Origin: DATKXO01 sp035528995
GTDB lineage: Bacteria; Planctomycetota; Phycisphaerae; UBA1845
Assembly (NCBI GenBank): GCA_035528995.1
Contig: DATKXO010000466.1
Span: 1-64,000 of the forward strand
DNA: 64,000 nt
Reading direction: 5' to 3'
The notes beneath the pieces were generated by a model. The model ran no database searches. It was not told the DNA's origin and saw only the letters and a program-made list of their open reading frames with translations. The position numbers and the translations under genes were made by a program. The first letter of the stretch is position 1. The number at the start of each line of letters is the position of its first letter. Positions 48,721 through 56,463 of the stretch are shown piece after piece.

Positions 48721-50748
48721 GTGAGATATTCCCGCATCTTTTTCTCATTCCTGATAATGGCGGGCCTCAACCTTTGCGCGGTCGCGGTGGCCCAGGAAAC
48801 GCAGCCGGCAAGCTGCCAGGATTGCCACGACGGTGAGCATGTCTTGAGGCCGCCCGGACCGCCGGCCATCCAGCTTGCCGCGTCGATCCACGCCGATCTG
48901 GACTGCTCGGACTGTCACCAGTCCATCTCCATGGAGACCCTGATCCCCGGGGCCGACAAGCCGCACGGGGAGACCGTCCAGCCCGTCGACTGCGGCGAGT
49001 GCCACACGGATGCCGCCGAGGAGTACAAGAAGCATGGTCGGCTCGCGGTTGGCAAGGATCCCGATCTGCCGAGTTGCTGGAATTGCCACGGGGCCCACGA
49101 TATCCTGCCCACAACCGATACCCGCTCGCGCGTCCATCCCATCCACCTTCCCGCAACCTGCCGTACCTGTCACACCAACGTGGATTTGGTCAAGCGCCAC
49201 AAGTGGTTGCGGGGCGAGCCGATCAAGCTCTATGAAAGCAGTGTGCACGGACAGGCCAGCAAGATGGGGGTGTACGTCTCGGCCACCTGCAACGATTGCC
49301 ACTCTGCCATGGACCCCGACGGCATGCGGACCGCCCACCGCATCCTCTCCGCGGCCGATCCGGAATCGACCATCTATCACTTCAACATCCCCGACACCTG
49401 TGGGCAGTGCCACGAGCCCGTGACCAAGGACTACTGGGACGGCATCCATGGACAACTGGTCAAGCGCGGGGCCATCGATTCGCCCGTGTGCACCCACTGT
49501 CACGGTGAGCACGGGATCATCAAGTCCGATGATGCCCGATCCCCGGTCGGCGCCGCCCGCGTGGCCGAGGCGACCTGCGCGCCCTGCCACGAGTCCGAGG
49601 TGCTCAACGAGAAGTACGGCATTCCGGCCGGCCGACTGCGGTCCTACGTGGACAGCTATCACGGCCTCAAAGCCAAGGCCGGAGACGTCCACGTGGCCAA
49701 CTGTGCCTCCTGCCACGGGACGCACCGCATCCTGCCGCACACGGATCCTTCATCCTCGATCAACGCCAACAACCTTCAGGCCACCTGTGGTACATGCCAT
49801 CCCGGGATCACGACGGAGCTGGCCCAGGCGCCCATTCACGAGACGGCCACCGGCATCAAGACCGGCTGGCCTCACTTCGTCAGGATCTTCTATCTGTGGC
49901 TGATCGGTGTCACCATCGGTCTGATGCTGCTGCACAACATCGCCGACTGGGTCCGCCACGTGAAGATCATGCGGCGCAAGCCCTACGTCGTGCGCCTGAC
50001 GGCCAATGAGACGCTCCAGCACTGGGTGCTCACCGTTTCATTCGTTGTCCTGGTGATCTCCGGCTTCTCTCTGCGCTTTTCGGAGGCCTGGTGGGTGCAA
50101 CTGCTCTTTGGGTGGGGCGGAGGCGCGGGATTCGAGTTCCGGGGATTGGTGCATCGCATCGCCGCGGTGGTGTTCGCTTTCTGCTGCATCTGGCACCTGG
50201 TCTACCTGTTCGGCCACCGGGGGCGGCGGGCGTTGCGCGACATGATCCTGGCCAAGCGCGATTTCACGGACATCCGGGACAGCGCCCTGTTCTTCCTCGG
50301 CCTGCGAGCCGACAGGCCCCGCTTCGCCCGCTTCAGCTACACCGAGAAATGCGAGTATTGGGCACTCGTCTGGGGCGGTGTCATCATGTCCGTCACCGGA
50401 ATCGTCCTCTGGTTCGACAACTTCTTCGTCGAACATTGGAACCTGCCCAAGGGTGTGTTGGACGTGATCCTGGTGGTTCACTACTACGAGGCCTGGCTGG
50501 CGACCCTGGCTATCGCGGTCTGGCACGGCTACTCGACCGTCTTCAGTCCCTCCGTCTACCCGATGAACCCGGCCTGGCTGGGCGGCAAGATGCCCAAGGA
50601 CATGTACACCCACGAGCACCCCGACGGCCCCAGGTTGAAGTCCCGCGTACAGCGGGTCTTCGAGGAGGAGGAGGAAGAGGAAACGCCGCAGGCCGAGGTC
50701 GATTCGGCCCCAGCGACGCCCCCAAAGCCTTCTGCGAAGAAGTCCTGA
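48721..50748 (+). CDS. 11-heme cytochrome c fused to a cytochrome b (FdnI/cyt b561-like) domain
   Basis: 675 residues from the GTG at 48721, which puts a signal peptide (RIFFSFLIMAGLNLCAVAVA) at the N-terminus; the upstream open frame is not signal-like. Residues 30-385 carry 11 CxxCH sites (CQDCH, CSDCH, CGECH, CWNCH, CRTCH, CNDCH, CGQCH, CTHCH, CAPCH, CASCH, CGTCH), several followed by GxH as in NrfB/OmcI-like repeats. Residues ~400-620 contain about five helices with the His pattern of diheme cytochrome b (LLHNIADWVRH, ETLQHWVLTVSFVVLV, LVHRIAAVVFAFCCIWHLVYL, VHYYEAWLATLAIAVWHGY). The tail is acidic (EEEEEEE). Fusing c-type hemes to the b subunit gives a direct quinone-to-periplasm route. 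Its TGA stop is the first three bases of a dispersed repeat. Confidence 0.9.
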   Translation: MRYSRIFFSFLIMAGLNLCAVAVAQETQPASCQDCHDGEHVLRPPGPPAIQLAASIHADLDCSDCHQSISMETLIPGADKPHGETVQPVDCGECHTDAAEEYKKHGRLAVGKDPDLPSCWNCHGAHDILPTTDTRSRVHPIHLPATCRTCHTNVDLVKRHKWLRGEPIKLYESSVHGQASKMGVYVSATCNDCHSAMDPDGMRTAHRILSAADPESTIYHFNIPDTCGQCHEPVTKDYWDGIHGQLVKRGAIDSPVCTHCHGEHGIIKSDDARSPVGAARVAEATCAPCHESEVLNEKYGIPAGRLRSYVDSYHGLKAKAGDVHVANCASCHGTHRILPHTDPSSSINANNLQATCGTCHPGITTELAQAPIHETATGIKTGWPHFVRIFYLWLIGVTIGLMLLHNIADWVRHVKIMRRKPYVVRLTANETLQHWVLTVSFVVLVISGFSLRFSEAWWVQLLFGWGGGAGFEFRGLVHRIAAVVFAFCCIWHLVYLFGHRGRRALRDMILAKRDFTDIRDSALFFLGLRADRPRFARFSYTEKCEYWALVWGGVIMSVTGIVLWFDNFFVEHWNLPKGVLDVILVVHYYEAWLATLAIAVWHGYSTVFSPSVYPMNPAWLGGKMPKDMYTHEHPDGPRLKSRVQRVFEEEEEEETPQAEVDSAPATPPKPSAKKS

Positions 50749-50840
50749 TACCAGCTCCGGGATGACTCTGCCGATTCCCGAGCCGCGGGCTTCAGCCCGC
50801 GCGGCCGCAGGAACGAGCTGGACGCCGCCGGGTGGCCCAC
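50746..50840. repeat. MITE-like dispersed repeat, copy E (right end lost)
   Basis: Left end TGATACCAGCTCCGGGATGACTC starts at 50746, so the first three bases are the TGA of the cytochrome b/c fusion. The core palindrome is at 50780-50804 with the G/C variant. It matches copy D closely (CCGATTCCCGAGCCGCGGGC...) up to about 50825 and then diverges, so the right terminal repeat is missing. Confidence 0.65.
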
Positions 50841-51273
50841 CTCCTGCGGAGGTGGGGAAGCCGATGATCCTCAAACCCAGCGTCGGCTGGCATGGGTCCG
50901 CGTAGCGGACCCGTGCGACGTTCTACGCCTTCTCCGACGTATGGCATGCTCCACGCTCGCGCGGCCATGCGCCGGCTGCCACTGGCGGCTCGTCCGCCGG
51001 TGCTCTGCTTCACGGCTGCGTAGTCCAGGTCCGAGCCGCTGCCCAGCGAGGTGTAGTAGCCGTTCTGGACGCGGTACAGAGAGGTGGCCTGGCCTTTGGC
51101 CGAGGAGGTGATCTTGAGCAGGTATCCGTTGTTGGAGTCCTGGTAGCGGACCCAGAAGTACTGCGTGCCGACAGAGCTGATCGAGGCCTCGACCATGTAA
51201 TCGTCGTCGCTGAAGTTCTCGACCAGGGCCTCGCCGCCGGAGGTGCTGGTGTCCACGTAGAGCCAGTTCGTAG

Positions 51274-51291
51274 GGTGCATCTTGATGCACC
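51274..51291. repeat. Perfect 18-base palindrome, copy 1 of 2
   Basis: GGTGCATCTTGATGCACC, flanked on the right by a patch of TAGCTGAAAGC-like words. The same palindrome recurs at 51407. Each is inserted in the broken jellyroll-like gene. Confidence 0.8.
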
Positions 51292-51406
51292 TTGCTGGCC
51301 AATAGCTGAAAGCTAACGGCTCATAGCTCATCGCCGATCCAGGTCCTGGCCAGCCCGCCGATCCGCGGGACCATGGGGTCCCGGGCCGACCCGTCGAAGA
51401 CCGTAG

Positions 51407-51424
51407 GGTGCATCTTGATGCACC
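51407..51424. repeat. Perfect 18-base palindrome, copy 2, with TGATAGC repeats
   Basis: The same 18 bases as at 51274, preceded by the same CGTAG. To its right, 51436-51475, lies a microsatellite-like run of GCTGATAGCTGATG units. The two insertions are 133 bases apart in the same orientation. Confidence 0.8.
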
Positions 51425-51917
51425 TCGCTGGCTGACGGCTGATAGCTGATGGCTGATAGCTGATGGCTGATAGCTCATTGACGTCGGTCTTGTCGGAGTA
51501 GAGCCCGCTCTGGCCGGTGCCCAGGTCGGCCGAGGAATCGTGCTCGATGGCGGCCGACGACTGGCCCACCACGCGGGCCTGAACGTTGCGCTGCTTGCGG
51601 AACACCTTGACGATGTAGGCCGTGTTGTCGCTGACGGTGCCGGCGGCGTCGTCCAGGGCCGCGCCCCAACTGCCGTCGGTGATCTGGTGCAGGGCGATCT
51701 TGCCGGCGTTGCGGTCCAGGACCACGGCGTAGAAGCTGTCATCGCCGTCGTGGGCGAAGACCAGGCCGGCCTTGTTCGTCGACGAGCTGGCAGGGAAGGT
51801 GACCTCGAAGCTGTAGTTGACGATGTCCACGTCGGCGTCGGCCAGCCCTGGACAGACGCCCAAGAACCATCCTGACAACCTTCAATCCACCTTCGACCCG
51901 CCCAGGCGGTCTTCACC

Positions 51918-52076
51918 ATGATCGAGCGTCGCCTGGGATCGGCCCTGGGCGCCCGGAGCCACGGGAGCCAAACCCGCGCGCTCACCCTCAAGGCCATCAC
52001 CCACAACATCCTGATTGTCTTACGCGCATTCAGGGTTTTCTACAGAGCAACGCCGACCGGTTTCCTGGGAAATTGA
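51918..52076 (+). pseudogene. C-terminal remnant of a DDE transposase
   Basis: A 52-residue frame reads MIERRLGSALGARSHGSQTR, then ALTLKAITHNILIVL. The pattern (E-R-R-x-G-xx-L-x-A-R ... THNxxI) is the end of DDE transposases of the IS4/IS5/IS1182 kind. The upstream part, with the catalytic residues, is missing, and I see no terminal inverted repeats around it. It is a dead fragment at the boundary of the broken gene. Confidence 0.5.
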
Positions 52077-52111
52077 AAGGTCCACCGGACGGTTATATTA
52101 CTTTCAATTTC

Positions 52112-52789
52112 CTAACTGCCAAAATCTCCGATCCACACGACGCCCACTAAGACTACTGTCTGGCATGATTCACGTTCAGGCTGGAGTACGCTTAAACACC
52201 ACTGGCCTGGCGAAAGCGTTGCCTCGCGATCGACGCGCCAGTGGCCATCACTCTCGGCGACTGGGCTCATGAACGGCTCGCGGCCTTGGACAGAGAAGCG
52301 GACTCTACATGCACCCTCCCATACGTCTGTGGCCTCGACAAGATACGCCACACCACCTTGGCCAGAGACATGCACTGCGGTCCATGTAGAACCTCCCACC
52401 CGCACGGTAGCGTGCGGCAGCTTAACCGTCGAAGCACCCCGCACCCGTCGAGCATTCTCCAGCATCCGAGCCGCTTGAGCTTCTCCGAGCACCACGCGAC
52501 CATGCGCCGGCACGTCGCCAGACGGCAAACAGAGGAAGCCAATCAGCTCTCTAAGTGCGGCCCGCGACTCCAAGCGCATCACCATTGCAGCTGACTGGAC
52601 TACTTCCCCAGACCACAGCTCTTGGTCCTGGCCTCGGGGAGGCTCCTCCATATGCACGAACGTCCTTTCAACCCACGATGGCAGGTTGTGCTCAGCGCCC
52701 GAGACCTGTTCAAAGTCAACCGTTCTAGTCTCATCCACACATGCCGCGTGCAGGAAGAGGAGCGGAACGAACATGAGGACTTTCACCAT
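52112..52789 (-). CDS. Lipoprotein of unknown function, possible RHS-associated protein
   Basis: 225 residues with a short lipoprotein-type signal (KVLMFVPLLFLHAAC, Cys near 17). The mature part is mostly beta strands (VKLPHATVRVGGSTWTAVHV, ACRVRFSVQGREPFMSPV) with a Trp/Gly-rich middle. No family recognised. Base composition is less GC-biased than its neighbours, as expected of an accessory gene. It begins 175 bases after the truncated RHS gene, the position where RHS toxins have their immunity gene. An immunity role is only a positional guess, and a lipoprotein would suit a toxin acting in the periplasm. Confidence 0.6.
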   Translation of the reverse strand: MVKVLMFVPLLFLHAACVDETRTVDFEQVSGAEHNLPSWVERTFVHMEEPPRGQDQELWSGEVVQSAAMVMRLESRAALRELIGFLCLPSGDVPAHGRVVLGEAQAARMLENARRVRGASTVKLPHATVRVGGSTWTAVHVSGQGGVAYLVEATDVWEGACRVRFSVQGREPFMSPVAESDGHWRVDREATLSPGQWCLSVLQPERESCQTVVLVGVVWIGDFGS

Positions 52790-52964
52790 AACGTACTCCT
52801 TCTTTCAGCCAACGCAACCATCGAGATCACCAACGCGTGAAGGGTAGCCTGATCCTACGTGAAGAGTGCGAACCCGGATATTACACGCTACCATCTGTGG
52901 TGGAGTCCGCAAAGCAAGGGGCTACGGATATCCACCGCGTCCACCGGATGAATAACCTGTAATC

Positions 52965-53858
52965 CTACCATAGGCAGAAACTATCTGGATTGTAATAGCA
53001 CGCCACCGTGACCGAGTAGTCGCAATCATAACCTCCGGTATCATTGGGTATGCACTCGATGTAATCGGTATTCATCGGACCACAATAGTGAAACTTCTTG
53101 CAGCGCCAACAGTTGCGGCACGTCCATTCCACCGGAATGATGACCGGGTCGCCGCCTGTAGGACCCGGATCCCATTGGATTGTGCCATAACAGGTGTGCG
53201 ATTCCCCTGAAGCATCACGGTGCGCGCACGGATTCGCTCCCACGTAGGCATATAGGCTCAGGCCTTCTGGATAATGCTGTCGCGGAAGCACACGCTCCTT
53301 GAAAACGAGATTCCCTGTCTCATCGGTGGCTCCGTTTCTCTGTCGCAACCCGTGTGCGTCCATCTGCATGAACCGTTTGAGTTGCGGCGCGTACTGCCTC
53401 GCCCGGTTGTTGTAGCTCCCGATCTCGACGTCTAGGATGAGCCCCTGGTGCGCCCGGGTGTTTCCGATTCCGCTGAAGGCCCTGCCGGGCTGGCGGTAGG
53501 TGGTGGACGAGGTCAGGGTGCCCAGCGTGGTGGCATCGTCGCTGTCCACGTCGCCGTCGAAGTCGAAGTCGTAGACCCGGCAGGCGCCGCTGGGCCCGCT
53601 GCCCCAGCACGTATCACCCGTGCCGAAGCTGCCGTTGGAGTTGGTGTCGGCCTCTTCCAGCGTGACGTAGCCGTCGCCGTCGTAGTCGCCGAAGTAGGTC
53701 TCCTGGTCCACCGTCACGATGCCGTACGGCGTGTAGTAGTTGTGCTCCAGGACCTGGCCGGCGAAGTCGGTGAGGGCGACAACATTCCAGTTGGCGTCCT
53801 GATGCACGAAGGCCAGGCCGAAGGCATTAAGGGGGTCAGGCTTACTTATCCTTGCCAT
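52965..53858 (-). pseudogene. RHS-repeat protein, C-terminal fragment with Cys-rich tip
   Basis: The readable part (ATG at 53858; the frame is open to 54020 without RHS character) starts abruptly at the last RHS repeat: VVALTDFAGQVLEHNYYTPY, a calcium-binding dockerin-like insert (GDYDGDGYVTLEEADTNSNG, DFDFDGDVDSDDATTL), then the RHS core end with YNNRARQYAPQLKRF and LSLYAYVGANPCAHRDASG. After this core, ~85 residues form a unique tip with eight or more cysteines (CRNCWRCKKFHYC, CDYSVTVACYYNPDSFC), the place of a toxin domain. The long barrel that should precede it is missing. The 5' border lies at a short TAAGGGGGTCAGGCTTACTTAT element (53828-53849), so an insertion or deletion removed the rest. 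Confidence 0.65.
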
Positions 53859-53891
53859 CGCTGCCTCGCTTCGGGCGCCCGCGTGCCGTGA

Positions 53892-54205
53892 TAGACCTGT
53901 CGGACCACGTTCTCGGATCCGTGACCTCCCCCAAATCATCTGCCATTGTTCACCACACCAGTATGACCCGACCCCCTCCTGCTGTCCACATCTGCCCACC
54001 ACCCGCCCAACCCACCTCACGCGCCGTCAACACCATCCCGCCACGAACTGCTTTCCCAGCCCTCCGCGACCTGCCCGGCGACCGTCCCGCCTTTGCCGTG
54101 TTCCACTCGCCTTCCGTCTGGCCCCAATCGGCGCCAATCTGCAAAATCCGCGCACCATCCGCCGTTCTCCATTCGCCATTCGCCATTCCCCAATTCTCGA
54201 TCTTT
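53892..54205. other. Spacer upstream of the RHS fragment, nothing recognised
   Basis: About 310 bases with C- and T-rich plus-strand composition. No gene. The part 54160-54200 has CCATTCGCCATTCGCCATTC, a short tandem word. It leads into the tandem repeat at 54206. Confidence 0.4.
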
Positions 54206-54478
54206 CGCCTCTCTTGGCGTTCTTGGCTTCCTTGGCGTTCTTCGTCGCCGTGCAGTTGTGGGTCTGTTGGCGCCCTTGGCGACTTGGCGGTTCAGTTGTC
54301 GTCCCTTCTGTTTGGACTCGGGTCTCTCTCTGCGGGCTCAGCCCCCTCTGCGGTGAATCGTCGTTGCCGTTCCCAACCTCCAATCTTCCGCCTCTCTTGG
54401 CGTTCTTGGCTTCCTTGGCGTTCTTCGTTGCCGTGCAGTTGTAGGTCTGTTGGCGGTCTTGGCGACTTGGCGGTTCAG
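54206..54478. repeat. Two ~90-base copies of a CTTGGCG-rich repeat, 183 bases apart
   Basis: 54206-54295 and 54389-54478 are nearly identical: CGCCTCTCTTGGCGTTCTTG, then GCTTCCTTGGCGTTCTTCG, then GCCGTGCAGTTGT-GGTCTG, then TTGGCGACTTGGCGGTTCAG. The intervening ~93 bases differ. Internally the repeat is built from CTTGGCG words. No reading frame is credible here. Confidence 0.75.
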
Positions 54479-54503
54479 CGTTTTTCCGTCCCGCGTCCCG
54501 AAC

Positions 54504-54585
54504 AAAAAAATCGCGGTTCTTGACCCCGCCAGCCGCGTTTTCCGCAAATCCGACCCCCTGAAGGTGATCGGGCGCCAAGTTATGG
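54504..54585. repeat. Dispersed composite repeat, copy 2 (partner at 27827-27906)
   Basis: TCGCGGTTCTTGACCCCGCC ... GATCGGGCGCCAAGTTATGG aligns with the 27.83-kb copy. Both follow a run of A (AAAGAAA there, AAAAAAA here). Confidence 0.6.
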
Positions 54586-54741
54586 GGGTAGAGGAACGCA
54601 CCCCTCAGGCGCGGATGCGCGTAGCCGACGCCACCGGAGGCCGACAGTCCAAGGGCCACGGGCACGAGACGCGCACGGGCTAGCACTCGCCGGGAACGCC
54701 GGCGCCCGATCCAAAGGAGGTGACACGGACGAATCCGTCCC

Positions 54742-54855
54742 ATGACACAATTCAACCGCGACCTCCGCGGGGGCCGGCTCAACGACCCGCGCTTCGGCCG
54801 GCGCATGAAGCGGCGGACGGCCGGTTCGAGGCCCGTGCAGTTGGTGCTTTTTTGA
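54742..54855 (+). CDS. Short reading frame, possible gene start remnant
   Basis: 37 residues: MTQFNRDLRGGRLNDPRFGR, then RMKRRTAGSRPVQLVLF. The RLNDPRFGRRM-type opening looks like the beginning of a real protein, possibly cut short. A perfect AAGGAGGTGA sits at 54714, but 19 bases before the ATG, further than normal. I cannot name a family with confidence. It may be the leftover 5' end of a gene deleted between here and mgtE. Confidence 0.3.
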   Translation: MTQFNRDLRGGRLNDPRFGRRMKRRTAGSRPVQLVLF

Positions 54856-54881
54856 GTGATGGGAATGACAGGCCGGCGGCC

Positions 54882-56267
54882 TCAGGTGACGATCGCTACA
54901 GCAATGATCAGGTACGTGGCGCCGCTGATCACGTCGTTCAGGGAGGTGACCAGCGGACCGGAGGCGATGGCCGGGTCCACGCCCAGCCGGCGGAACAGGA
55001 ACGGAAGGATGATGCCGAGTGACCCGGCGATGAGGATGGCCACGGTCATGCCGAGCCCCACCGCCCGGGCGATGGCCGAGGCGTTCACGCCACCGGCCAC
55101 GATGCCGAGTGATCTGAGGAGCGGGACGCCGAGCGCGGTGATCGTTGCGGCGAACGCCCCGCAGGCCGGCGCCATGATGAGAGCGATTACGCCCTCCCGC
55201 TGGAAGGCGAGTCCGATCCGCGTGCCGGCCAGATCGCCGGTGGCGATGCCGCGGACGATGACGGTCGATATCTGGACTCCGCTGTTGCCGCTCATGGCGG
55301 CCACCATGGGAATGAAGGCGAGGATGGCACCAAAGACGCCCGCGGGCAAGTGGGACTGGCTATAGGCGATGATGGTCGCACTGACCATCATGATGAGCAT
55401 GCAGGGCAGGAGCCAGGTCAACCGGATGACGGCGGCGCGGGCGGATGAGGCGGTCTCGGCCTCGGCCAGGTCGGTGCCGGCCATGCGGTAGAGGTCCTCG
55501 GCCGCCTCCTCTTCAGCTACGTCCATGATGTCGTCGGCGGTGATCCGGCCTTTGAGCCGGTTCTCCGCGTCCACCACCGGCATCACCGACAGGTCGTACT
55601 TGCGGAAGACGCGGACGACTTCCTCCTGATCCTCGTCGGCCCGCACGGAGATCGGCTCGGGATCGCAGATGTCGGCCAGCCGGGTTTCCTTCGCGTTCGT
55701 GACCAGCCGACGCAGCGGCACGGTGCCCATCAGGCGCATTTTGCCGTCGATCACGAAAATCTCGTTGAGGTGCTCATCGAGAGAGGCGGCCCGAACGTGA
55801 CGAATGCTCTCACCGACCGTCGTATCGCCGGTCAGGGCGATCAGGTCGGGCGTCATGATGCCGCCGGCCGACTCCTCGTCGTACTCCAGCAGCTTCTCGA
55901 TCTTGGCGGCCTGCTCGTCGGAAACGCGATCGAGAACCTCCTCGACGCGTTCCTCCGGCAGGTCGCCGATGAGGTCGGCCGCGTCGTCGGGCGGCAGCTC
56001 CGCCACGATCTCGGTCAGCTTGCGGTCGTCCAGGTCTTCGACGACCTCGCCGAGGTCGGCCTCGTCCTGCAGAGCGATGATCTCGGCCGCGGACCGCGGT
56101 GGCAGGGCGAAGATGATCCGGGATCGCTCCTCGTCGTCGAGCAGCTCGAAGACTTCGGCGATGTCCTCGGGTCGCCCCTCGACGAGTGCACGCTGGAGCG
56201 GCTCGTCCTCGGGGGACTCGAGGAGCCCTCGGATACGATCCAGAAGCTGTTGGATCTCGTCCTGCAT
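54882..56267 (-). CDS. mgtE: Magnesium transporter MgtE
   Basis: 461 residues with the MgtE layout: N-terminal helical superhelix (residues 1-130, MQDEIQQLLDRIRGLLESPE onward), two CBS domains (about 140-260, with GRITADDIMDVAEEEAAED at the end), a connecting helix, then five membrane helices. The pore signature is visible: FIPMVAAMSGNSGVQISTVIVRG and the late Asp in the RRLGVDPAIASGPLVTSLNDVISG segment. MgtE is a Mg2+ channel gated by the CBS/N domains that bind Mg2+. It stands alone and is divergent from ilvC. Confidence 0.95.
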   Translation of the reverse strand: MQDEIQQLLDRIRGLLESPEDEPLQRALVEGRPEDIAEVFELLDDEERSRIIFALPPRSAAEIIALQDEADLGEVVEDLDDRKLTEIVAELPPDDAADLIGDLPEERVEEVLDRVSDEQAAKIEKLLEYDEESAGGIMTPDLIALTGDTTVGESIRHVRAASLDEHLNEIFVIDGKMRLMGTVPLRRLVTNAKETRLADICDPEPISVRADEDQEEVVRVFRKYDLSVMPVVDAENRLKGRITADDIMDVAEEEAAEDLYRMAGTDLAEAETASSARAAVIRLTWLLPCMLIMMVSATIIAYSQSHLPAGVFGAILAFIPMVAAMSGNSGVQISTVIVRGIATGDLAGTRIGLAFQREGVIALIMAPACGAFAATITALGVPLLRSLGIVAGGVNASAIARAVGLGMTVAILIAGSLGIILPFLFRRLGVDPAIASGPLVTSLNDVISGATYLIIAVAIVT

Positions 56268-56463
56268 GGGTGAATCCCGCCGCCGGCCCCCTGTGGACCG
56301 AATCCGGGATTATGGCCCGGCGACGGCCGAAAGCAAATTGCGGTGCGGGAATTGAGAAGTGTCAGGGAAGCAGTCAGAATCCCGGAGTTGCGCGGATACG
56401 GCGCTTCGCGGTGCGTCTGGCGCCGCCGGGGCGCTGTGGTGATCGGTCAAGGGAGGTGCTGCC

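Larger units (their letters stand above)
50871..51878 (-). pseudogene. Broken extracellular jellyroll-like gene with palindromic insertions
   Basis: Two adjacent frames read as one secreted-type protein. The first (51878 down to ~51480) gives VDIVNYSFEVTFPASSSTNK and FYAVVLDRNAGKIALHQITD, a concanavalin/LamG-like beta sandwich as found in planctomycete RHS and surface proteins. The last (51270 down to ~51000) gives TNWLYVDTSTSGGEALVENF and TQYFWVRYQDSNNGYLLKIT. Between them are two insertions, each ending in the same palindrome, both encoding ARCIKMHPT; the frame stops at the second. The 5' end runs into a transposase remnant, so the gene also lacks its start. It is probably a fragment of the same RHS-type locus as 52965-53858. 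Confidence 0.65.
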
